DNA of 64,000 bases from an uncultured Colwellia sp. (lineage in GTDB: Bacteria; Pseudomonadota; Gammaproteobacteria; Enterobacterales; Alteromonadaceae). The stretch lies in the NCBI GenBank assembly GCA_913062815.1, contig CAJXWZ010000010.1, positions 62,001-126,000 of the forward strand. The letters run 5' to 3'. The translations under genes were made by a program, and so were the position numbers. Positions within the stretch are counted from its first letter, which is position 1. Each line of letters begins with the position of its first letter. Of the stretch, positions 33,310 to 42,685 are shown piece after piece. The notes under the pieces are model-generated. The model was given only the letters and a program-made list of their open reading frames with translations. It made no database searches and was not told the origin of the DNA.

Positions 33310-34707
33310 ATGAAATCAACTAAAACGTGTAAAGCTGCACTTACCGCTGTTGCTCTGTTATTTAGCCAATATGCTACTGCCGACACCATACTTCATGCCT
33401 TTAACTGGACTTATGATGATGTTGCCGACAAAGCACAAGAAATTGCTGAGCTAGGTTACGATAAAGTATTAGTATCACCTGCTTATAAATCCTCAGGTAA
33501 TGAGTGGTGGGCACGTTATCAACCACAAGATTTACGCCTTATTGATAATCCGCTAGGTGATACCAACGACTTTAAAGATATGGTGCAAGCTTTAAGTAGT
33601 CACGGTGTTGAAACTTATGCCGATATTGTACTAAACCATATGGCAAATGAGTCATGGAAGCGTTCAGATCTTAATTACCCTGGCGATGATGTACTAGCGA
33701 CTTACGCTGCAAATACAAGTTATTATAACGACATAACTTTATTTGGCGACTTGCAATACGGCTGGTTAGGTGCAAATGACTTCCACCCTGCAGGTTGTAT
33801 AAGTGACTATAGTAACCCTGGTGATGTTCAATATTGGCGTTTATGTGGTGGTAACGGTGATGTTGGTTTACCTGATTTAGATCCAAATAATTGGGTGGTA
33901 GCACAACAAAAGCTGTATTTAAATGCGCTTAAAGCATTAGGTGTTACAGGTTTTCGTGTTGATGCAGCCAAACATATGAGTAATTATCACCTCAATGCGG
34001 TTTTCACCAGTGATATTAAAAATGGCATGCATATCTTTGGTGAGATAATAACTTCAGGTGGTGCAGGAAATAGTAGTTACGATGACTTCCTCGCTCCCTA
34101 CTTAAATAATACAGACCACTCAGCATACGACTTCCCTTTATTTGCTTCTATGCGTAGTGCTTTTGGGTTTGGCGGCTCAATGAACCAACTTGTTGACCCT
34201 GGCGCTTATGGTCAAGCTCTTGCTGGTTCTCGTGCAGTAACTTTTTCTATCACCCATGACATTCCAACCAATGATGGTTTTCGCTACCAAATTATGTCAT
34301 CTACAGATGAGCATTTAGCCACAGCTTACATCATGGGGCGTGATGGTGGTGTACCAATGATTTATTCAGATCATAACGAAAGTAATGATGCGAGTCGTTG
34401 GGTTGATATGTACAAACGTGATGACATCCAAGGTATGCTTAAATTCCATAATGGTGTTAAAAACCAAGGCATGCAGGTAATAAACGCGAATGATTGCATT
34501 ATATTATTTAAACGTGATCATGTCGGTGTGGTAGGCATTAATAAATGTGACAACGGCCAAGATGTTTGGGTGAATACTGCAGAGCATAATTTATGGTGGT
34601 ATAAAAACTATCGGGATACCTTATCAAACGACGTGCAATGGGTTGATAGCCAGTGGCATAAGTTCTATTTACCTGGCCGCCAAGCGCGTATGTGGTTAAT
34701 GGAATAA
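33310..34707 (+). CDS. Secreted alpha-amylase family protein (GH13)
   Basis: The ATG at 33310 has GGGG 6 nt upstream and gives a signal peptide (about 1-24). The 465-residue protein is a GH13 glycosidase. Region I is DIVLNH (105-110). Region II is GFRVDAAKH with nucleophile D218. The acid/base residue is E245 in FGEII, and region IV ITHDIPTND carries D317. It should hydrolyse alpha-1,4-glucans such as starch or glycogen outside the cytoplasm. It ends with a domain C beta-sandwich (about 385-465) and has no starch-binding module. It stands alone between a solute-binding-protein gene and a convergent LysR gene. Confidence 0.9.
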   Translation: MKSTKTCKAALTAVALLFSQYATADTILHAFNWTYDDVADKAQEIAELGYDKVLVSPAYKSSGNEWWARYQPQDLRLIDNPLGDTNDFKDMVQALSSHGVETYADIVLNHMANESWKRSDLNYPGDDVLATYAANTSYYNDITLFGDLQYGWLGANDFHPAGCISDYSNPGDVQYWRLCGGNGDVGLPDLDPNNWVVAQQKLYLNALKALGVTGFRVDAAKHMSNYHLNAVFTSDIKNGMHIFGEIITSGGAGNSSYDDFLAPYLNNTDHSAYDFPLFASMRSAFGFGGSMNQLVDPGAYGQALAGSRAVTFSITHDIPTNDGFRYQIMSSTDEHLATAYIMGRDGGVPMIYSDHNESNDASRWVDMYKRDDIQGMLKFHNGVKNQGMQVINANDCIILFKRDHVGVVGINKCDNGQDVWVNTAEHNLWWYKNYRDTLSNDVQWVDSQWHKFYLPGRQARMWLME

Positions 34708-34718
34708 AGCAAAATTGA

Positions 34719-34760
34719 AGATATAAAGTTCATTTATAATAATGAATGTGCTTTATATCT
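34719..34760. terminator. Long imperfect hairpin between amylase and LysR genes
   Basis: AGATATAAAG (34719-34728) pairs with CTTTATATCT (34751-34760), and TTCATT/AATGAA extends it internally. It lies 11 nt after the amylase stop, in front of the convergent LysR gene's 3' end. Confidence 0.5.
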
Positions 34761-34777
34761 TTCATATAAGATTAGCG

Positions 34778-35695
34778 TTAACTGACAATTTTCTTTTCCA
34801 ATAAAGTCTCTTCTTTTAACCAAGCAATAAATATATCTAACCGCGCTTTCTTCGCTGAATTTGCATCATAAACAAAATAGCGTTTGAACGAAATTGGGTG
34901 TTTAATATCAAACGGAATTACTAGCTGCCCTGTACTTATATATTGAGAAAACAAGGCTTGAGAAGCGAGGGTAAACCCATGTCCACTTAACACAGCACTA
35001 AGCGCCATATCGCCAGTACTCACCTCTGTCCATTTATTATGATTTTGATAGTTTTTTACACCTGCTTTAGCAAACCAAGCAGGCCAATCAATGCTGCCTT
35101 GATTTTCTAAACTTACCAACCAGCAGTTAAGCACATCTTTAGGCTCCTTAAAGTCATATTCTTGCGCCAGTTGAACCGAGCATGCTGGATAGACATGATC
35201 CTCGGCAACAAATTCATAAGTCATCTCTTCATCATTAGCTATTTCAGTGGTTTTAAAACGAATAGCTAAATCAATCTGTCCTTGGCGAAGATCTTCGATA
35301 CAATTTGAGGCGACAACCTTTATTTTTACTTCAGGGTGTTTTATAGAAAAACGATACAATCGTGGCATCAGCCACAACGAAGTAAATGCCTGAGTAGAAG
35401 TAATAGTTAGCGTACCTGCCACTTCTTCCGTTTGAATACTATTAAAACCTTTTATTAGTGAGTTAAATGCTTGCTGGGTTGCCATATACAACTTTTCACC
35501 ACTTTGGGTTAATTGCATTTGCCTGCCATTTCGAGCAAACAAGCGGCTACCCAGCGATGTTTCTAACTGTCTCATTTGTTGACTTACTGCAGCTTGCGTG
35601 ACAAACAACTCTTCTGCCGCTTTGCTGTAGCTTTGGTGCCGAGCTGCGCTTTCAAAACTACGCAAATTATTTAATTGCTTTAACCTTTTATCCAT
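34778..35695 (-). CDS. LysR-family regulator (GcvA-like)
   Basis: The ATG at 35695 is chosen because AGGAG lies 6 nt upstream; a start at 35725 would add ten residues. The 305-residue protein has an N-terminal winged HTH (SFESAARHQSYSKAAEELFVTQAAVSQQMRQLE). Its first-helix wording LRSFESAARH is typical of the GcvA/AmpR-like subgroup. A binding domain (about 90-300) follows. It is divergent from a small ORF and the M20 peptidase gene at 36050, and convergent with the amylase gene. Targets are probably in the 35.7-37.6 kb direction, which cannot be shown from sequence. Confidence 0.9.
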   Translation of the reverse strand: MDKRLKQLNNLRSFESAARHQSYSKAAEELFVTQAAVSQQMRQLETSLGSRLFARNGRQMQLTQSGEKLYMATQQAFNSLIKGFNSIQTEEVAGTLTITSTQAFTSLWLMPRLYRFSIKHPEVKIKVVASNCIEDLRQGQIDLAIRFKTTEIANDEEMTYEFVAEDHVYPACSVQLAQEYDFKEPKDVLNCWLVSLENQGSIDWPAWFAKAGVKNYQNHNKWTEVSTGDMALSAVLSGHGFTLASQALFSQYISTGQLVIPFDIKHPISFKRYFVYDANSAKKARLDIFIAWLKEETLLEKKIVS

Positions 35696-35823
35696 ATTGA
35701 CTCCTAAAAGCATGGCCACTACCAACTATAAGCTGAGCTTATAGTATAGTTAAGTTCTTATTGTTGGTTCAATGCCTTTCTATTAGGCAGAATACTCTTA
35801 ACCAACAAAGAGAGGTAATCCTA

Positions 35824-35985
35824 ATGACACTATTTAATAAGAAGTATGTAACTAAAGCAATAGAAAACAAAGAAACGAAAGATAATCAACTTGACGACAT
35901 AGCAAGCACCCTTAGTACTTTTGATTTAATGATCATCAACATGTCAAATAAGCTAGCATTATCTAAAGTCATCTTATTCAAATAG
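35824..35985 (+). CDS. Possible 53-residue small protein
   Basis: An ATG at 35824 with AGAGG about 8 nt upstream opens a 53-codon frame. The product is charged (TKAIENKETKDNQLDDIAST) with a mildly hydrophobic C-terminal part and no recognised family. It lies between a LysR gene and an M20 peptidase gene, 64 nt before the latter. The good ribosome-binding site and placement support it; the short length does not. It could also be part of the peptidase mRNA leader. Confidence 0.35.
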   Translation: MTLFNKKYVTKAIENKETKDNQLDDIASTLSTFDLMIINMSNKLALSKVILFK

Positions 35986-36049
35986 AAAAGCTTACTGCTG
36001 AAACCATTGATTTTGTAGTCAACTCAACTAATTTAACCGGAGCTATTAC

Positions 36050-37558
36050 GTGGCAAAAACACTACTTTTCCCCTCAATATTCATCACTTGTGCTTTATTA
36101 CTGCCACTTCATGCCTGTGCAGAAGTCAGTAAAATTGCACATAATGCTGCGGAGTATGCTGAGAAGACTTACGCAAAAGACATGATATCGAGCTTACGCG
36201 CATTACTAAAATTTAATACTGTTGCAAAAGAAGGTGTACCTTCGACAGAAAACCCAGAGCATCAGAAGTTTAAAAATGAACTAGCAAGACAAGCGGCTCA
36301 TCTTGGTTTCGACTTTACTGATTATGGTTATGTGATAGTCATTGGTCATGGCGAAAGCGAACAGCGCTTAGGCATGATTACTCATGGCGACATTCAACCG
36401 TTTACGCCGAGTAAATGGACGCAACACCCTTTAACTCTTGATTTAAATTCTGAGCCAGGCAAGTTGATTGGGAGAGGCACTGAAGATGATAAAGGCGCTA
36501 TCACTAATGCGCTTTATGCGATGAAGTCGATTAAAGATTTAAATATTGCACTAAACAAGCGTATTGAATTATATGTGTATATGGCCGAAGAGTCTGATTG
36601 GGAACCATTACGTCAACATATTAAACAACACGCTTTGCCGCAAGTTAACATAACTCTAGATGCGGAATATCCCGTTGTTACAGCCGAAAAAGGTTATGGC
36701 ACTATCAGTATGACTTTTCCAAACAATAAGTATAAATCAGAAAATGCTTATATCGTTGAATTTAGTGGCGGTTTCTTCGGTAGTCAAATTCCAGAAAATG
36801 CGCAAACCACCATAGCCAACGCTGACCAAGCACTGCTACATACCTTAAAAGAAAAAGCGACGTCTCACACTGGCATGCACTATGAGTTTCACTGGCATAA
36901 AAGTAGTTTAACAATTAAGGCACAGGGAAAGTCAGCTCATTCATCTAAGCCTGAACATGGTGTTAATGCCATCACTCACCTTGCTGATTTATTATCCTTT
37001 ACTCATTGGCCAAATAACACTGGCGGCTCGTTAGTTAATTTTATCAATGACAATTTAGGTACAGGGCTTTATGGGGAAAAGTTTGGTGACATTGCTTATT
37101 CAGATAGTTTTATGGGCCCTATGTCAGTACAACCTACCGTACTAAAGCAAACGCCCGAAGGAATTGAATTAAATATTAATATTCGTCGACCTAGAGGTAA
37201 ATTGGCGAGCCAACTCGAAGCTGAAATCAAAGTAGTATTAGCAAAATGGCAACAAAAGTATCAGGTAAAATTACTTAATACTAACAACGTCATTACCGAT
37301 CCTTTTGTGCAAAATAACGCTCCTCACATTGATACTTTACTTAAGGTTTTTTCAAAGTATACCGGGATAAAGAATCCACAACCTATCTCTATCGGTGGTG
37401 GCACAAACTCAAGATTATTTCCTAATGCAGTAAGTTTCGGTCCTTCTATGCCAAGTACTGAATATACAGGGCACTCTGAGCATGAGTTCATTACTCTAAA
37501 GCAATTTGTACTGAATTTAAAAATGTATACCGCTGTTTTGATTGAACTCGCTAAGTAA
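36050..37558 (+). CDS. Exported M20-family metallopeptidase (dipeptidase-like)
   Basis: The 502-residue protein starts at GTG 36050 with CCGGAG about 8 nt upstream and has a signal peptide (about 1-24, cleavage after ACA). Zinc or manganese ligands of the M20 fold are visible: H112 and D114 in THGDIQPF, the EDDKG bridging aspartate near 147, catalytic E180/E181 in MAEES, and a late histidine in GHSEHEF. The architecture is closest to PepV/Sapep-type dipeptidases. It should cleave dipeptides in the periplasm. A good intrinsic terminator follows. The divergent LysR gene may regulate it. Confidence 0.85.
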   Translation: MAKTLLFPSIFITCALLLPLHACAEVSKIAHNAAEYAEKTYAKDMISSLRALLKFNTVAKEGVPSTENPEHQKFKNELARQAAHLGFDFTDYGYVIVIGHGESEQRLGMITHGDIQPFTPSKWTQHPLTLDLNSEPGKLIGRGTEDDKGAITNALYAMKSIKDLNIALNKRIELYVYMAEESDWEPLRQHIKQHALPQVNITLDAEYPVVTAEKGYGTISMTFPNNKYKSENAYIVEFSGGFFGSQIPENAQTTIANADQALLHTLKEKATSHTGMHYEFHWHKSSLTIKAQGKSAHSSKPEHGVNAITHLADLLSFTHWPNNTGGSLVNFINDNLGTGLYGEKFGDIAYSDSFMGPMSVQPTVLKQTPEGIELNINIRRPRGKLASQLEAEIKVVLAKWQQKYQVKLLNTNNVITDPFVQNNAPHIDTLLKVFSKYTGIKNPQPISIGGGTNSRLFPNAVSFGPSMPSTEYTGHSEHEFITLKQFVLNLKMYTAVLIELAK

Positions 37559-37571
37559 TGTCATTTTTTCT

Positions 37572-37602
37572 AAAAGGCTCAAAGTAATTTGGGCTTTTCT
37601 CT
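37572..37602 (+). terminator. Intrinsic terminator of the M20 peptidase gene
   Basis: AAAAGGCTCAAA (37572-37583) pairs, with G-U pairs, with TTTGGGCTTTT (37588-37598) around a 4-nt loop. It is followed by a T-rich tract and lies 13 nt after the stop codon. Confidence 0.75.
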
Positions 37603-37835
37603 CTTATTAGTTAGCTAAGAAAGTGGAATTCTGAACGCCCTCCACCACCAATACTCATATCTTCTCCCGTGTTTACTTCATCTAGTTTTAAAAAATAGTT
37701 TATTAATGTAGAGTAGCGATTTCCATGAAATAAAGATGCATCTGTTGCTAGGCACTCTATCTATGAGGCGGCGTTAAATAGTCACAGCTAATATTTTCAG
37801 TACTGCTTCAAGACAGACAAACTAAGGACAAAGCT

Positions 37836-39167
37836 ATGGTTGACAACTATTTAACATATGGCCAAAGTAAAATCGGTAAAAAGGTATTCTCTTTAGTTGG
37901 CTTGCCAATACCGCCAAGATTAAAAAGAGCAACAAAAAGCTGTGATAAGTTGGTCGACAACATTTACCTTGAAAGTCATGACAGCACATCGATTGTTAGC
38001 CACTTACTTGATGAAGATGATCTAGTTGGCGCAACAAAAGAGGCAAGCCATTTTGGTGGTTTGGTATTTGATGCTACAGGGATAGAAACAATTGCCGAGA
38101 CGCAGTCGCTTTATCAGTTTTTCCACTCCCATATAAAAAAGCTCGAAAACTGCGGAAAAATAGTCATCATTGGTGTTAACCCAAAACGTTGTGAACATAG
38201 CCAACAAGCCAGTGTTCAAAGAGGCTTAGTTGGCTTCACTAAAGCACTAGCTAAAGAAGTTGGCCGAAAAGGTATTACTGCAAATTTAGTTTATACCAAC
38301 CATGAGCTAGATAAGACTATCTCTTCATCATTGCGGTTTTTATTATCTTATCGTTCTGCCTATGTAAATGGTCAAGTGATCACGTTAACAGCTTCAAATA
38401 ATCAAGCTACACAAGTGACAAATTGGCACAAACCGCTAGCAGGAAAAGTGGCGCTGGTCACCGGTGCTTCTCGTGGTATAGGCGCATCAATTGCTCAAGT
38501 ACTTGCTCGCGACGGAGCAAAAGTTATTGGCTTAGATATACCGCAAGTTAAAACTGAATTATTAAGGGCAATGTCTGCCATTAATGGCGAAGCCATTAGT
38601 GTGGATATTACCGACTCAGCTGCTGCCAATATCATTAGTAGCGAAATAGAGAAACTAACGGGCAGCGTCGATATTATCGTACACAATGCCGGTATTACGC
38701 GTGACAAAATGCTAAAAAAAATGTCTGAATCACAGTGGCACCAAGTTATGAATGTTAATGTGACCAGCGTTGAAAATATCAATAGCGCATTACTAAAAAA
38801 TCAGCGTATAAACGCTGGAGGTCGCATTATATGCGTTTCTTCAATCAGTGGGATTGCCGGCAATTTGGGTCAAACAAATTATGCCATGTCTAAAGCGAGT
38901 GTTATTGGCATGATTGACAGTATGGCAGCTCCTTTATCAGCGAAAGGCATTACTATTAATGCTGTTGCTCCTGGATTTATTGAAACTAAAATGACCGGCT
39001 CAATCCCTGTATTAACACGGTTTTTTGGTCGTCGAATGTGTGCTCTTTCTCAAGGCGGATTACCAATAGATGTTGCCGAAACGATTGCTTTTTTAGCCAC
39101 GCCGCAATCGCAAGGCATTTCTGGTAACTTAGTTCGCGTATGTGGTTTAAATATAATGGGTGCTTAA
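37836..39167 (+). CDS. High-molecular-weight 3-oxoacyl-ACP reductase (FabG4-like)
   Basis: The 443-residue protein has two Rossmann-type SDR domains. Residues about 1-195 form a degenerate copy lacking a clear cofactor loop and catalytic tyrosine. Residues about 203-443 form a complete SDR with TGASRGIG (209-216), HNAGITRD, S336/S337, Y349 and K353 in YAMSKA, and the FabG-like end GFIETKMT. This layout matches the long FabG type known from mycobacterial FabG4 (about 454 residues), which reduces 3-oxoacyl-CoA or -ACP. It probably acts in fatty-acid metabolism, although no acyl-carrier or thiolase genes are adjacent. AAGGA precedes the ATG. Confidence 0.85.
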   Translation: MVDNYLTYGQSKIGKKVFSLVGLPIPPRLKRATKSCDKLVDNIYLESHDSTSIVSHLLDEDDLVGATKEASHFGGLVFDATGIETIAETQSLYQFFHSHIKKLENCGKIVIIGVNPKRCEHSQQASVQRGLVGFTKALAKEVGRKGITANLVYTNHELDKTISSSLRFLLSYRSAYVNGQVITLTASNNQATQVTNWHKPLAGKVALVTGASRGIGASIAQVLARDGAKVIGLDIPQVKTELLRAMSAINGEAISVDITDSAAANIISSEIEKLTGSVDIIVHNAGITRDKMLKKMSESQWHQVMNVNVTSVENINSALLKNQRINAGGRIICVSSISGIAGNLGQTNYAMSKASVIGMIDSMAAPLSAKGITINAVAPGFIETKMTGSIPVLTRFFGRRMCALSQGGLPIDVAETIAFLATPQSQGISGNLVRVCGLNIMGA

Positions 39168-39201
39168 TTAGAGATAATATAAAAACCCTGCCCTTGCCTA
39201 T

Positions 39202-40140
39202 CTATGACTTAGAGGCAAGAAAAACTGCCTCAGCAATTTTTATATCCTGAATAGCAACGCCAGTTAAATCAGCAATGGTTATTTGTTCATCATTCTCTCT
39301 GCCATTGGCCTTGCTAATTACGTTGCCTAATTCAACAATGTCGATGTTAGTTATCAACTCTCTTTTCAAAGCCTGAAAAATTTCGCCTCTTTGCTGACAT
39401 TGCACAAGGCTATCAGCTACTACTACATCTGCTTTGGATAATATATCACTATCCAGCTCTTGTTTTTCATGAGTATCGGCGCCCACTGCAGTGATGTGTG
39501 TTCCTGACCTTATATCATCCGCATTAAGAATAGGCGAAGTCGACGGTGTGGTAGTAATGATTAAATTTGCCTTTGCAGCAACTTCGCTAACATTGCTCGC
39601 AATTTCAACCAAAAAACCATAGGCTTGCATATAAGTTTGATATTCAAGCACTCTTCCCTCTTTGCGACCCCAAACAATGATTTTTCGGCAATTTGTTACT
39701 TGCTTTAGATGCATTGCTTGCAACCTTGCTTGAATACCTGTGCCAATAATACCAATGGCAGTTATTTTTTTAGGCGCTAAATATTTCGCACAAACAGCCC
39801 CAGCCACTGCCGTTCTCACATCAGTAAGATAACCTTCATCAAGTAAACTACAGACAAGCTCACCAGTGTGCTGATTAAACAAAAGCATCAAACCATTACT
39901 AGACGACAAGCCCAATTGCGGATTTTGATAAAAACCAGAGGCAACTTTGATCACATAATAATCATCCGCTTTAACATAGCCATACTTTATATGAACCTCC
40001 CCTTTATCCAGTAGTAACTCTGCCACGGGAGGAACAACAACTTCCCCAAGGCTATACTGAATAAAGCCGCTCTCTATAGCGGGTATGAGATCTAATTCAG
40101 CCAAAATAGTCATTATTTGCTGGCGGTTAAGTGACTTCAT
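39202..40140 (-). CDS. Ornithine cyclodeaminase / mu-crystallin family protein
   Basis: The 312-residue protein belongs to the OCD/mu-crystallin family. Typical motifs are GLMLLFNQHTGELVCSLLDEGYLTDVRTAVAGA, the Rossmann loop GIIGTGIQARLQAMHL and THITAVGADTHEKQELD. Members act as NAD(P)-dependent cyclodeaminases, imine or ketimine reductases, or opine-type dehydrogenases, so ornithine is not assured. It is 27 nt behind the aminotransferase gene in a two-gene operon. An aminotransferase producing a keto acid or cyclic imine followed by an imine reductase would be coherent. The divergent Lrp/AsnC regulator suggests amino-acid-responsive control. Confidence 0.85.
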   Translation of the reverse strand: MKSLNRQQIMTILAELDLIPAIESGFIQYSLGEVVVPPVAELLLDKGEVHIKYGYVKADDYYVIKVASGFYQNPQLGLSSSNGLMLLFNQHTGELVCSLLDEGYLTDVRTAVAGAVCAKYLAPKKITAIGIIGTGIQARLQAMHLKQVTNCRKIIVWGRKEGRVLEYQTYMQAYGFLVEIASNVSEVAAKANLIITTTPSTSPILNADDIRSGTHITAVGADTHEKQELDSDILSKADVVVADSLVQCQQRGEIFQALKRELITNIDIVELGNVISKANGRENDEQITIADLTGVAIQDIKIAEAVFLASKS

Positions 40141-40167
40141 TTGCTGCGCTGCCTTCTTAGTTAAAAA

Positions 40168-41283
40168 TTACAAATATTTGCTACGTACGTAGTTCGCAAT
40201 TCTTTCCAGTCCAATAGTTAAATGGTCAGCTGGAGCGCCTATACCCACTCTAAAATAACCGTCCATACCATAAACATCACCGGGTAATAGAAAAACCCCC
40301 AGTTCATCTTTAAATTCATGCACTAGGGTTGTTGAATTCACCTTTAGTTTATATTGAATAAATGCCATTCCACCGGCTTTAGGAGGAATAAAAGATACCC
40401 AATCACTGTTGTCATCAACCCATTTTTGTAGGGTATTTAGATTATTGATCAGAAAATCTTTGCTGCGTTGTAACACCTTTTGCCTAAATTCGGGCTGTAA
40501 GACAATATTGGCGACATATTCACTGACAGCACCTGTGGTAATACTGGTGTAATCTTTACTTTGCCACGTTGAATAGATTTCTTCCGTCGGCCCTACCAAC
40601 CAGCCTAAGCGTAACCCTGGCATAGCCATCGCCTTTGATAATCCGCAAGTAACAATAGCTTTGTCGTATAAGTCAGCGAAGCTTGGCAATTCAACGCCAT
40701 CAAATTCAGCGCCTTTGTATACTTCATCGGCATGTAAATAGAGCTTGTGCTTACTGGCAAAATCAACCAGCTTTTGTATCTGCGCTACTGGAAGTGTTGA
40801 ACCAGTAGGGTTATTTGGGTGACAAATAGTTAACATTTTTGTTTTGTCAGTAACTAAGCTTTCTAGTTTATCTAAATCAGGCAACCAATGATTGTTTTCT
40901 AATAGCGGGACTTCAATAACGTTAACGCCAATTGCTTTAGCCCAACCAGCAATTTGTAAATAATTGGGCACGACAACAATTAACTCGTCCCCCGGATTAA
41001 GTATGCTCATCACCATTAAAAAATTAGCTTCAGCTGAGCCATTGGTCACCATTACATTGTCTGCATTATAACCTTGGTATAGATTAGCAATGGTTTCTCT
41101 TAATTGAGTTTTGCCATTAGTCCAGCCATAACCAAGCTCAATATCTAATAATGTTTCTTTTTGCTCATCATTGAGTAACTCAGACAAACGATAAGGATGT
41201 ACACCACTGTCAGATAAGTTGAATTCGACAACATTCTCATAAAGTGATTGGATTCGCTCTAGGGTAAATTCTGCTATTTTCAT
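40168..41283 (-). CDS. PLP-dependent aminotransferase, class I/II fold
   Basis: The 371-residue protein is a fold-type I aminotransferase. NPNNPTGST-like residues appear as HPNNPTGS (N158), with D186 and Y189 in ADEVYKG, and the PLP lysine K217 in CGLSKAMAMPGLRLGW. The arginine that binds the carboxylate is expected near the C-terminus. Similar proteins are annotated as aminotransferases or capreomycidine-synthase-like enzymes, and the amino-acid specificity cannot be read. It is first in an operon with the OCD-family gene and is divergent from an Lrp/AsnC-type gene 157 nt away. Confidence 0.85.
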   Translation of the reverse strand: MKIAEFTLERIQSLYENVVEFNLSDSGVHPYRLSELLNDEQKETLLDIELGYGWTNGKTQLRETIANLYQGYNADNVMVTNGSAEANFLMVMSILNPGDELIVVVPNYLQIAGWAKAIGVNVIEVPLLENNHWLPDLDKLESLVTDKTKMLTICHPNNPTGSTLPVAQIQKLVDFASKHKLYLHADEVYKGAEFDGVELPSFADLYDKAIVTCGLSKAMAMPGLRLGWLVGPTEEIYSTWQSKDYTSITTGAVSEYVANIVLQPEFRQKVLQRSKDFLINNLNTLQKWVDDNSDWVSFIPPKAGGMAFIQYKLKVNSTTLVHEFKDELGVFLLPGDVYGMDGYFRVGIGAPADHLTIGLERIANYVRSKYL

Positions 41284-41440
41284 ATTGCACTCTCTGTCAT
41301 AGTTAGTAATAAATCAGCGTGAACTTTGAACGATTATGATATAGTTTTTACATAACGAATCTAATAACTAATCCCTTGAAATACACATAGTTTGCCTTCG
41401 ATTCGAAAGTAAGAAAGCCAATAGACCTTGGAATGTAAAG

Positions 41441-41884
41441 ATGGATAAAATTAACAGAGAAATACTTGATATTTTACAGCGTGAAGGCCGAATATCTTTT
41501 GCCGAATTAGGCAAAAAAGTACACTTATCTTCTCCTGCTGCCGCAGAGCGTGTAAAAAAAATGGAGGAGTCAGGCTTAATCACCGGTTATAAAGCTTCTA
41601 TTGATATTGAAAAGTTAGGCTACCCAATTGAAGCCATGGTGCAAGCTAAAGTATTTTTGGGTAAAGAGACTGAATTTATTAAAAAAGCCAAATCATTTTC
41701 AGAAATAACTGAGTGCTATAACGTCACTGGTGACAAAGCATTTCTCTTGAAAGTTATTGTGCCTTCTATGTCGGTATTGGACAAACTGCTTGAGGAATTT
41801 TCACTTATTTGTGAAACAAGTACCATGGTAGTGCTATCGCAGTTAATTAATAGTGCGGTTATCGCCTCCCCAGCCATAAAATAA
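41441..41884 (+). CDS. Lrp/AsnC-family transcriptional regulator
   Basis: The 147-residue protein has the normal Lrp/AsnC layout. An N-terminal winged HTH (INREILDILQREGRISFAELGKKVHLSSPAAAERVKKMEESG, about 4-45) is followed by a RAM effector domain (about 65-140). It probably binds an amino acid. Its divergence from the aminotransferase-OCD operon makes local control likely. A small inverted repeat (CCCATAA at 41908-41914, TTATGGG at 41928-41934) follows its stop codon and may terminate the transcript. Confidence 0.9.
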   Translation: MDKINREILDILQREGRISFAELGKKVHLSSPAAAERVKKMEESGLITGYKASIDIEKLGYPIEAMVQAKVFLGKETEFIKKAKSFSEITECYNVTGDKAFLLKVIVPSMSVLDKLLEEFSLICETSTMVVLSQLINSAVIASPAIK

Positions 41885-42447
41885 CTGTACAGCGATAATA
41901 AAGTTTACCCATAAGGAATAGTGTTCATTATGGGGCTTTGAGCACTAAAGGATCGTTAGCAATATTTCCTGAAATGACCACTGTATGCGCAAAGCGGAAG
42001 GTAGTATGTAATTCTAGCAAACGTCCGCTGCAAGCTCAAAGCTGCCGCAACCTCATTAAAAGCTTAATGTCAGCTTAGAGCGAACAGCAGACGTTCCACT
42101 GTTGACGAATAAGGCTCACTTTGTGCGCTAAGAGAAAACTAGCAGAATACTCCGCTCTCACTAAGGTGTAATGGCTGTAATGGCAACATGAGCATTGAGC
42201 TGCCCTTCTATTTAAATACTTTTGATTTATTATTATCCAAAAGCTTACTCAATATTGAACATACGATTATATGCTCAATCTCAAAAGTGGGCTTTATAAT
42301 CATCTAAGGTCCAAATACAGTTGAGTATTAAATCTATGGCGCTAGCGGCCAGGATTATTTAGCCACTACAAAATACATCTAAGAAATTCTAGTAATCGCT
42401 GTGATATTTTATTTTTAATAAGCGCAGCATTTTATGCATTACTAGAC
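41885..42447. other. 563-bp gene-free region with nested inverted repeats
   Basis: Besides the small hairpin after the Lrp gene, the segment from about 41990 to 42150 contains several imperfect inverted repeats. AGCGGA (41993-41998) faces TCCGCT (42024-42029). AACGTCCGCTG (42020-42030) faces CAGCAGACGTT (42085-42095) with one mismatch. The local base composition is more GC-rich than the flanks. It resembles a degraded dispersed repeat unit or the remnant of a lost gene. No open reading frame is convincing. The remainder up to 42447 shows nothing recognised. Confidence 0.4.
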
Positions 42448-42684
42448 TTAAATGTTTATGTTTTTAGTCGCTCTATTTTTTTGCAAGTAATCTGCCCCTT
42501 CGATGAAATCAGGAAAATATTTCAATACATGTAATAGGCCAAAAAAAATTGCACCATGATGTGTACCAATAGTCAAATTATCTAACTCCCTCCAAGTCTC
42601 TACTAAGCCCGTAGCAAGAAAAATAATGCCAACTAAAATATTGATGCTAGGATTTTTAGTAATCCGCCTGAGTAACTGTGACAT
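42448..42684 (-). CDS. Small two-helix membrane protein
   Basis: The 78-residue protein starts 1 nt after the stop of the lipoprotein gene (TAA G ATG), so it is probably translationally coupled to it. It has a basic N-terminus (MSQLLRRITKNPS), a hydrophobic segment INILVGIIFLATGLVETW, and a second one around HHGAIFFGLLHVLKYF. No family was recognised. A longer frame starting at 42792 lies inside the lipoprotein gene and is a shadow. The job is unknown, but the operon suggests an envelope function. Confidence 0.6.
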   Translation of the reverse strand: MSQLLRRITKNPSINILVGIIFLATGLVETWRELDNLTIGTHHGAIFFGLLHVLKYFPDFIEGADYLQKNRATKNINI

Positions 42685-42685
42685 C

